Source of the DNA: Streptomyces sp. SID13031
Lineage (GTDB): Bacteria > Actinomycetota > Actinomycetes > Propionibacteriales > Kribbellaceae
Assembly (NCBI RefSeq): GCF_010548305.1
Contig: NZ_JAAGLV010000004.1
Span: 248,001-312,000, forward strand
Length of the DNA: 64,000 nt
Direction: 5' to 3'
Positions 41,278-48,033 of the stretch are shown one piece after another. The notes under the pieces are model-generated. The model searched no databases. It was given only the letters and a program-made list of their open reading frames with translations, and had not been told where the DNA came from. The translations under genes were made by a program, and so were the position numbers. Each line of letters begins with the position of its first letter. The first letter of the stretch is position 1.

Positions 41278-41946
41278 TCAGCCGAGTGTCAGGACCTTGA
41301 GGATGCGGATCGGGCGGGTCGGCGGGCCGTCCTGGTCGGGGTCGGCGATGCCGGCCTTGACCATCCGGTCGAAGGTGGACATGCCGTGGATGACGTGGCC
41401 GAGCACGGTGTAGTTCGGCGGGATGTTGGCGAACGAGTGGACGACGAAGAACTCGCTGCCGTTCGTCCCCGGACCTTGGTTGCCCATGGCAACGGTACCG
41501 CGCGGATAGGTCTCCTTGCCGGTCACCTCGTCGGGGAACTTGTACCCCGGTCCGCCCTCCTCCTGCCGGTAGATGTCACCGCACTGGAGGACGCCGAGCC
41601 GGGCCGAGTTGGTCAGCCGGAAGCACTGGGTCCAGTCGTAGAACCGGCTCTTCGTCAGGTGCACGAAGCTGGCCACCCCGCAGGGCGCGTTGGCGCGGTC
41701 CATCCGGACGACGAACGGCCCGTAGTTGGTCACGAAGTACACGTCGACGGTGCCCTTCGCGAGCGCCTTCGCCGACGGCACGGTGACCGGCCTGGCGGCC
41801 GGGTTCTCCGGCGTCGGGGTGAACTCGCACCGCACGGTCGGCGGCTTGTGCCCGGCCGGTACGGCGGGCGCGGCTCCCGCGGTGGTCGAGGTCAGGGTCG
41901 CCGCGGCAAGGCCGGCGACGACCAGCAAACTCAGTCTGCGCAACAT
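41278..41946 (-). CDS. Secreted cyclophilin-type peptidyl-prolyl isomerase
   Basis: 222 residues from the ATG at 41944-41946. A signal peptide (RRLSLLVVAGLAAATLTSTTAGAA) precedes a cyclophilin domain (about 60-220: FVHLTKSRFYDWTQCFRL, GGPGYKFPDEV, GTVAMGNQGPGTNGSEFFVV, LGHVIHGMSTFDRM). The catalytic Arg region (FYDWTQCFRL) and the GSQFFI-like segment are recognisable; two extra cysteines fit an extracytoplasmic location. The start is supported by a TAAGTT box 7 nt upstream. Confidence 0.9.
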   Translation of the reverse strand: MLRRLSLLVVAGLAAATLTSTTAGAAPAVPAGHKPPTVRCEFTPTPENPAARPVTVPSAKALAKGTVDVYFVTNYGPFVVRMDRANAPCGVASFVHLTKSRFYDWTQCFRLTNSARLGVLQCGDIYRQEEGGPGYKFPDEVTGKETYPRGTVAMGNQGPGTNGSEFFVVHSFANIPPNYTVLGHVIHGMSTFDRMVKAGIADPDQDGPPTRPIRILKVLTLG

Positions 41947-41953
41947 GAACAGC

Positions 41954-41959
41954 AACTTA
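41954..41959 (-). promoter_or_regulatory. -10 box TAAGTT, leaderless start
   Basis: TAAGTT, then 7 nt, then the cyclophilin ATG. Confidence 0.45.
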
Positions 41960-42116
41960 GACCTGACATGACAGCGCTGTCACGGGAAACCGGTGGGACG
42001 TCGGTCGTACGCCTGGGAAGCTCAAAGGTTTGCTGAAGGAATCTGTTCCGGACTCGCTCAGGTCGAGGCAGACGCCTAAGGTGGGCCGCGATCCGGCTGA
42101 CAGTGAGGTGTTGGGT

Positions 42117-43682
42117 GTGAACGGCGAGGTACTCGCGGGGCGCTATCGGTTGCTGACCCCGCTGGGGCACGGCGGCGCAGGCGAGGTGTGGCGAGGCGAG
42201 GACTCGGTCCTGGCCCGGCCGGTGGCGGTGAAACTGCTGCGCCGGCTCGAAGGCGACCAGATGGACGCTGTCGCGCGGTTCCGCACCGAGGCCCAGGCTG
42301 CGGCCCGGCTGACCCATCCCAACGTGGTCGCGACGTACGACGTCGGTACCACTGCGACCGGCCAGGTGTTCCTGGTGATGGAGCTCGTCGACGGACCCGA
42401 CCTGGCTCAGCTGCTGCGGTCCAAGGGGCTGCCGTCGGAGCGCTTCATCGCCGACATCGCGCTCCAGTGCGCCCAAGCACTGGATGCTGCCCACGCGGCG
42501 GGGATCGTGCACCGCGACGTGAAGCCGGGCAACCTGCTGCTGGCGCCGGACGGCACGCTCAAGATCACCGACTTCGGTATCGCCCAGGCATCCGGCGTCG
42601 ACGGCGCGACCGGGCCGGTACTGCTCGGCACTGCGGGCTACGTCTCGCCCGAGCAGGTCAGAGGCGAGCGCGCGACCCCCGCAAGCGACTGGTACGCCCT
42701 CGGCTGCGTCCTCTACGAACTACTCGAAGGCACCACCCCCTTCGTCGGCACAGACGTCATGGACGTCATGCACCAGCACCTGGACGCCGTACCAGCCCCT
42801 GTACGCCGTACCGAGGTAGTACCCGGCCTAGCCGCCCTGGTCATGGACCTGCTCTCCAAGGACCCCGCAGCCCGGCCCGCCTCAGCCACCGCCGTCAACA
42901 GCTACCTGAAGCTGCCCGCAACCCCGCAGCCGGTGGTGGACAACAGCACCCGCATCCTGCCCCTCCCGCCGGGTGGACTGGCAGGTGCGGCCGCCGCTGC
43001 TGCTGCAGGCGCGGGCGTTGGGGCGGCCTCCGCCGTCGGGCCGGGTGAGACCTCGGCGGCGGCGAGCATTCTGCCGGCCAGGGCGTTTGACGAGTCGGAG
43101 CATGTTGCGGGGCCCAAGCGGCGGTTGCCGTTTGCCAAGACGATTGTTGCTGTCGCGGTGGTACTGGCCGGAGTGGTGATCGCGACGCTGCTGCGGGAGG
43201 GGGTTTCCTCCGAGCCGCCGGCTCAGGCGGGTGGGCTTCCGTCGGCCACGCCATCGGTGAAGCCGGTGGCGAAGCCAAAGCCGACCCCTACTCCGAGCAA
43301 GACGCCCAGCAAGAAGCCGACGCCGACGAAGACCCCCACCAAGAAGCCCGAGAACACGCAGATCGGCGGGCCGGCGTCGCTGCGGCTGCTGGCGCAGATG
43401 CTCCGCGACCACCAGCAGGAGCGCGGCATGCGGACGGCGCGGGAGGCGGCCAAGGATCTCGACCAGGCGGCCAAGGCACTGGAACAGGACGACGCCGAAG
43501 AGGCGTCGCAGCAGTTCCAGCAGGCCCGGCAGCGGCTGGTCCAGGCCCAGCGCGAGGGCCGCTGGCAGTCCACTCCACAGATCTCCGCGATGTTCGCCGC
43601 CATCGGCGCCGCACTCCCCGCGGACAACGGTGATGGCGACGGCGACGAGGGGGACCCAGGCGACGGCTGGAACCGCAACTAA
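42117..43682 (+). CDS. Membrane Ser/Thr protein kinase (STPK)
   Basis: 521 residues from GTG 42117; GTG 42108 is an alternative. The kinase domain (about 8-265) is complete: LGHGGAGEVWRGED, VAVKLLRRL (Lys), HRDVKPGNLLL (catalytic loop), TDFGIA and GYVSPEQVRGE. An Ala-rich juxtamembrane stretch leads to one membrane helix (about 341-359, TIVAVAVVLAGVVIATLL). The outside carries a Pro/Thr/Lys-rich linker and a helical domain of about 85 residues instead of PASTA repeats, ending in a Gly/Asp-rich tail. Substrates are unknown; it is divergent from the cyclophilin gene. Confidence 0.92.
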   Translation: MNGEVLAGRYRLLTPLGHGGAGEVWRGEDSVLARPVAVKLLRRLEGDQMDAVARFRTEAQAAARLTHPNVVATYDVGTTATGQVFLVMELVDGPDLAQLLRSKGLPSERFIADIALQCAQALDAAHAAGIVHRDVKPGNLLLAPDGTLKITDFGIAQASGVDGATGPVLLGTAGYVSPEQVRGERATPASDWYALGCVLYELLEGTTPFVGTDVMDVMHQHLDAVPAPVRRTEVVPGLAALVMDLLSKDPAARPASATAVNSYLKLPATPQPVVDNSTRILPLPPGGLAGAAAAAAAGAGVGAASAVGPGETSAAASILPARAFDESEHVAGPKRRLPFAKTIVAVAVVLAGVVIATLLREGVSSEPPAQAGGLPSATPSVKPVAKPKPTPTPSKTPSKKPTPTKTPTKKPENTQIGGPASLRLLAQMLRDHQQERGMRTAREAAKDLDQAAKALEQDDAEEASQQFQQARQRLVQAQREGRWQSTPQISAMFAAIGAALPADNGDGDGDEGDPGDGWNRN

Positions 43683-43694
43683 CGAACCGCGGCA

Positions 43695-43734
43695 TTCCGG
43701 CGTACCGGCAGCCCGCTGGACCGGCGTACCGGAA
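43695..43734 (+). terminator. Stem-loop after the kinase gene
   Basis: Two copies of CCGGCGTACCGG 26 bases apart, flanked by TTCC and GGAA so the outer parts pair. A terminator-like structure; the direct-repeat character is also notable. Confidence 0.35.
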
Positions 43735-43870
43735 CCCCGTTGTGCCGGCGTGAGGCAGGCGACTGTTCTCGCGTGGTGGGAGTCACAGCGGGTGTCGAAC
43801 CGTACCGCGATGCTGAAGGCCCGTGATACTGCCGAGTAAGTAGCGCGGGCCGACGGAAGGAGCGCCGCTG

Positions 43871-45061
43871 ATGAGCAGGTTGCAGCAGACCGAGGGACTC
43901 ACCGACATCCAGGAGGAGATCCTGAAGACGGTGCGGGCTTTCGTCGAGGCCGAGATCCTGCCGGTCGCGACCGAACTGGAGCACAAGGACGAGTACCCGA
44001 CGCAGATCGTCGAGGGACTCAAGGAGCTCGGCCTGTTCGGGCTGATGATCCCCGAGGAGTACGGCGGTCTGGGCGAGTCGCTGCTCACCTACGCGCTCTG
44101 CGTCGAGGAGATCGCCCGCGGCTGGATGAGCGTCTCCGGCATCATCAACACGCACTTCATCGTCGCCTACATGCTGCTCCAGCACGGCACTGACGAGCAG
44201 AAGCAGAAGTACCTGCCGCGGATGGCGACCGGCGAGGTCCGCGGCGCGTTCTCGATGTCCGAGCCCGGCTGTGGCTCCGATGTCGCGGCGATCAAGACCA
44301 AGGCCGTCAAAGATGGTGACACTTACACGATCAACGGCCAGAAGATGTGGCTGACCAACGGCGGTACGTCGAACCTCGTCGCCGTGCTCACCAAGACCGA
44401 CGAGGGCAGCGACTCGGTCTACAAGAACATGACCACCTTCCTGGTCGAGAAGGAGCCGGGCTTCGGCGAGGTCGACCAGGGCCTGACCGTGCCGGGCAAG
44501 ATCGAGAAGATGGGCTACAAGGGCGTCGACACGACCGAGCTGATCTTCGACGGCTACCGGATCGCGGCCGATCAGATCCTCGGCGGCGTGCCGGGCAAGG
44601 GTTTCTACCAGATGATGGACGGCGTCGAGGTCGGCCGCGTCAACGTCGCGGCGCGCGGTTGCGGCGTCGCCCGGCGCGCGTTCGAGCTCGGTATCTCCTA
44701 TGCCCAGCAGCGCGAGACGTTCGGCAAGAAGATCGCCGAGCACCAGGCCGTGCTGTTCCGGCTGGCCGATATGGCGGTCAAGGTCGAGGCCGCGCACGAG
44801 CTGATGGTGAAGGCGGCCCGGAAGAAGGACTCCGGCTCGCGGAACGACTTCGAGGCCGGCGTCGCGAAGTACCTGGCCAGCGAGTACTGCTCGCAAGTGG
44901 TCGAGGCCTCGTTCCGGATCCACGGCGGCTACGGGTTCTCGAAGGAGTACGAGATCGAGCGGCTCTACCGGGAGGCGCCGATGCTGCTGATCGGCGAGGG
45001 GACGGCCGACATCCAGCGGATGATCATCGGCCGTCGCCTGCTCGAGGACTACAAGCTCTAG
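43871..45061 (+). CDS. Acyl-CoA dehydrogenase
   Basis: 396 residues. ACAD fold: ILKTVRAFVEAEILPVATELEHKDEYP, the FAD-binding GAFSMSEPGCGSDVAAIKT and KMWLTNGGTSNL, RETFGKKIAEHQAV, and the catalytic Glu in IGEGTADIQR. The domain is full length. With the CoA-ester lyase at 40241 and MaoC hydratase at 52198 it may act as a methylsuccinyl-CoA-type dehydrogenase, but sequence alone does not fix the substrate. RBS GGAAGGAG before ATG 43871. The stop is one base from the convergent ArsR-type gene. Confidence 0.92.
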   Translation: MSRLQQTEGLTDIQEEILKTVRAFVEAEILPVATELEHKDEYPTQIVEGLKELGLFGLMIPEEYGGLGESLLTYALCVEEIARGWMSVSGIINTHFIVAYMLLQHGTDEQKQKYLPRMATGEVRGAFSMSEPGCGSDVAAIKTKAVKDGDTYTINGQKMWLTNGGTSNLVAVLTKTDEGSDSVYKNMTTFLVEKEPGFGEVDQGLTVPGKIEKMGYKGVDTTELIFDGYRIAADQILGGVPGKGFYQMMDGVEVGRVNVAARGCGVARRAFELGISYAQQRETFGKKIAEHQAVLFRLADMAVKVEAAHELMVKAARKKDSGSRNDFEAGVAKYLASEYCSQVVEASFRIHGGYGFSKEYEIERLYREAPMLLIGEGTADIQRMIIGRRLLEDYKL

Positions 45062-45062
45062 C

Positions 45063-46091
45063 TCAGGACACGAGCGGTACTGCGGTACGGACGGCTGGGC
45101 GAAGGCTGCCCGAGCCGTGGCCGGACAGTAGCCAGATCCCCAGCTGGGTGACCTCGTGCCGCACCGATGCGCCCACCCGCCGGGTGGTGATCAGCCCTGC
45201 CTCGCGCAGCACGGTCGCCTGGTGGCTGGCCGCCGCCGGGGAGATCTTGCAGCGCCGGGCGAGCTCGGTCGTCGTACAGCCGCTCACTGTGGCTTCCAAG
45301 GCGGCTGCGCGGGTGGCGCCGAGCAGTGAGCCGAGGACGTCCGTCGAGGCGCTGTCGTCGAGGTGCGCCTGGCGCAGGATGCCCGGCGCGTGCTGGATCG
45401 GGTAGACCAGGATCGGCTTCAGCTCCGGGTCTGCCAGCTTGGTCGGCACCTGCCAGCAGAACGCGGACGGCTGCAGCTCGATGCCACGCCCGTCCAGGTA
45501 GAGGTCTCGGTCGTGCATGTCCAGCACCTGCAGCACCGGCGCCACCCAGCGGACCCGCGGGTGCAGCGTCGAGAGCAGCCGGTCGACGCCGTGCCGGGCG
45601 AGAGCCTCACCGCGGTGCGCGTGGTCGGCGGAGACGTGGGTGCCGATCGACTTCCAGTACGGCGCGATCGCGGCGTCGTGGTACGACCGGATGGCCCGGC
45701 CGAGCTTGTGCAGCGAGCTGCTGTCGCCCTGGGCGAGCTCGCGGGTCCACGGCGAGGCCGGCCGGTACTTGCTCAGCAACTCGAGCTCGCTGCGCAACTG
45801 CTTACGTGGCGTCGACAGCATCAGCTCCAGCCCGGTCTCGAAGTCCGGGGCGGACTCGGCCGGGGTGAGGAAGTCGGGGGAGTAGCCCTTGGGCGGGGTC
45901 AGCTCGAGCAGCAGCCGCATCTGGTCCGGCGACACCTTGGTCCGGATCGAGCGGCGCCAGTCCTCGAAGATCAGCCGGCCCTCGGAGTGCTGGAGCATGT
46001 GCAGACTGAGCAGGATCTCCCACGACGGTGCCGGCTTGGTCGAGACCGTCGTCCGTGCGAGGTCGCGAGGCGTGAAATGAATGCGGAGCAC
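45063..46091 (-). CDS. ArsR-type HTH regulator with N-terminal DUF5937-like domain, paralogue 1
   Basis: 342 residues from the GTG at 46089-46091, with GGGAGGG upstream. A ~230-residue N-terminal domain opens LRIHFTPRDLARTTVSTKPAPSWEILLSLHMLQ, and a C-terminal winged helix follows (GCTTTELARRCKISPAAASHQATVLREAGLITTRR). The DUF5937 name is from memory and tentative. It is collinear with the gene ending at 50958: same opening, SPDFLTP, LSTPRxQLR and WxVP/APTKL segments. It is convergent with and one base from the acyl-CoA dehydrogenase. Confidence 0.83.
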   Translation of the reverse strand: MLRIHFTPRDLARTTVSTKPAPSWEILLSLHMLQHSEGRLIFEDWRRSIRTKVSPDQMRLLLELTPPKGYSPDFLTPAESAPDFETGLELMLSTPRKQLRSELELLSKYRPASPWTRELAQGDSSSLHKLGRAIRSYHDAAIAPYWKSIGTHVSADHAHRGEALARHGVDRLLSTLHPRVRWVAPVLQVLDMHDRDLYLDGRGIELQPSAFCWQVPTKLADPELKPILVYPIQHAPGILRQAHLDDSASTDVLGSLLGATRAAALEATVSGCTTTELARRCKISPAAASHQATVLREAGLITTRRVGASVRHEVTQLGIWLLSGHGSGSLRPAVRTAVPLVS

Positions 46092-46332
46092 GAAGCCCTC
46101 CCTGATCCTGGGTGTCACGACATCCCCGATGCCGTCGGTCGCAGGCTGTGGCGGATCGCTGACCGAACGCGATGAGACGATTGAATCAGGCGGCTGGTGG
46201 CACACACAACCGTATGAGTCACACTCCGGCGGGGCAGTGGCGGCCATGGCAAGAGGTTGCCAACTGACTGCGAAAGCGGTAGGGGCGGTCAGAAGATGAC
46301 GGCGAGCTGTGACCGGGGCGGACGCGTTGAGG

Positions 46333-47439
46333 TCAGAGCCACCGGTTCCGCTTGAACAGCAGGTAGAGCACCGTGCAGGCGGTCAGCATGAGCGCCAGCA
46401 CCCCGTAGTACCCGTACTTCCAGGTGAGCTCGGGCATGTTGTCGAAGTTCATCCCGTAGACGCCGGCGATCATCGTCGGCACCGCGAGGATCGCGACCCA
46501 GGCCGAGATCCGGCGCATGTCGTCGTTCTCCGACACCTGCACCTGGGCCAGCCCGGCCTGCAGGATCGAGCTGAGCAGCTCGTCGAACGAGACCACCTGC
46601 TCCTTCACCCGCAACAGGTGGTCGTCGACGTCGCGGAAGTAGTTCCGGGTCTCGTCGCCGATCAGCGGGTGCCGCTGGGTCGAGAGCGAGCGCATCGGGC
46701 CGGTCAGCGGCGCCACCGCGCGCTTCAGCTCCAGTACCTCGCGCTTGAGCTGGTAGACCCGGTCGATGTTGCGCCAGCCGCGCGGGCTGAACATCTCGAC
46801 CTCGATCAGGTCGATATCGGCCTGGACCGCGTCCGCGACGGCCAGATAGCTGTCCACGACGTGGTCGGCGATGGCGTGCAGGACGGCCCCCGGCCCGGCC
46901 GCGAGCCGCTCGGGCTCCTTCTCCAGCTCCTGCCGCAGCCCGGTCAGCTCGCCATGGTCCCCGTGCCGCACGGTGATCACGAAGCCGGGACCGCAGAACA
47001 CCATCACCTCACCGGACTCCACCACCTCGCTGGTGGCGGTCAGATCGCCGTGCGGGACGTACCGGACGGTCTTCAGTACTGCGAACAGGGTCTCGCCGTA
47101 CCGCTCCAGCTTGGGCCGCTGATGCGCTTCGGTGGCGTCCTCGAGGGCGAGCTTGTGCAGCCCGAACTCGGTACCGATCACCGCCAGCTGCTGCTCGTTG
47201 GGCTCGAACAGGCCGATCCAGACGAAGCCGTCGCCGCGTCTGGCCCGGGTGAGCGCCTCGACGTACGATCCGATCCTCTTGTCGCGGCGGCCGTCGCGGT
47301 AGTAGGCCCAGTCGACCAGAGCGCCGTCCAGCTTGCCGCTGCCGACCAGATCCAGGGGTGCGTCGGCACCCGGGGAACGCCTCGCGAAGACGCGTCCTAC
47401 CCGGCGTGTCGCGCCCATGTCCCACTTCCGCCCGGTCAT
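46333..47439 (-). CDS. corA: CorA-family magnesium/cobalt transporter
   Basis: 368 residues: an N-terminal cytoplasmic alpha/beta domain, a long stalk helix, and two C-terminal membrane helices. The signature YGMNF (about 327-331) is at the end of the first, and the protein ends in a basic LFKRNRWL. It forms pentameric Mg2+ channels. The M. tuberculosis counterpart (Rv1239c) likewise lies a few kilobases beyond the MgtE-N/CBS gene. The start is supported by a TAGCCT box 7 nt upstream. Confidence 0.94.
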   Translation of the reverse strand: MTGRKWDMGATRRVGRVFARRSPGADAPLDLVGSGKLDGALVDWAYYRDGRRDKRIGSYVEALTRARRGDGFVWIGLFEPNEQQLAVIGTEFGLHKLALEDATEAHQRPKLERYGETLFAVLKTVRYVPHGDLTATSEVVESGEVMVFCGPGFVITVRHGDHGELTGLRQELEKEPERLAAGPGAVLHAIADHVVDSYLAVADAVQADIDLIEVEMFSPRGWRNIDRVYQLKREVLELKRAVAPLTGPMRSLSTQRHPLIGDETRNYFRDVDDHLLRVKEQVVSFDELLSSILQAGLAQVQVSENDDMRRISAWVAILAVPTMIAGVYGMNFDNMPELTWKYGYYGVLALMLTACTVLYLLFKRNRWL

Positions 47440-47446
47440 CGAGGCG

Positions 47447-47452
47447 AGGCTA
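47447..47452 (-). promoter_or_regulatory. -10 box TAGCCT, leaderless start of corA
   Basis: TAGCCT, then 7 nt, then the corA ATG. Confidence 0.55.
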
Positions 47453-47514
47453 TCAATGTGCCGTCACCAGTCGTCGGCAATGATGGAGTTGGAAGCAAGC
47501 GGAGAGGAACGACG

Positions 47515-48033
47515 ATGACCACGCAGGGCATGGGTTCGATAGACCCCCGGCCGACCGGCCTGACGATCGGGACCTACGACACCTACCGGGAGGCGCAGCG
47601 AGCGGTCGACTACCTTTCGGACGAGAAGTTCCCGGTCGAGCACACCACCATCGTCGGCAACAACCTTCGGCAGGTGGAGAAGATCACCGGCCGGCTGAGC
47701 TGGGGCCGGGCGATCACCGCCGGCCTGGCCAGCGGCGCCTGGTTCGGGCTGTTCGTCGGTGTCCTGCTCGGGTTGTTCACCAACGGCAACGGCGGCTGGC
47801 TGGCCGCGCTGATCACCGGCGTGGTGCTCGGTGCGATCTTCGGGATGGCGTTCGGCGCGATCGGCTACGGCCAGCTCGGCGGCCGGCGCGACTTCACCTC
47901 GCGCACCGCGGTGGTGGCGACGACGTACGACGTGCTGTGCGACTCCAAGTACGCCGAGGAGGCCCGCAACCACCTGGCCAAGCTGGCCCTCAAGGGCGAG
48001 GTGGCACCGCGCCTGCCGGAGCAGTCGAGCTAG
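47515..48033 (+). CDS. General stress protein-like membrane protein
   Basis: 172 residues from ATG 47515 (GGAGAGG upstream), although the frame runs open from far upstream. The N-terminal segment (TIGTYDTYREAQRAVDYLSDEKFPVEHTTIVGNNLRQVEKI) is the domain found in the general stress protein 17M-like family. Two Gly-rich membrane segments follow (about 66-90 and 95-120, GLASGAWFGLFVGVLLGLF and AALITGVVLGAIFGMAFG). Function is unknown. Its last 44 bases overlap the convergent SARP gene. Confidence 0.85.
   Translation: MTTQGMGSIDPRPTGLTIGTYDTYREAQRAVDYLSDEKFPVEHTTIVGNNLRQVEKITGRLSWGRAITAGLASGAWFGLFVGVLLGLFTNGNGGWLAALITGVVLGAIFGMAFGAIGYGQLGGRRDFTSRTAVVATTYDVLCDSKYAEEARNHLAKLALKGEVAPRLPEQSS

Noticed and set aside
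46309..47514. Long N-terminal extension of the general stress protein frame
   Set aside because: The extension is the antisense of corA; the family N-terminus and a GGAGAGG site place the start at 47515.
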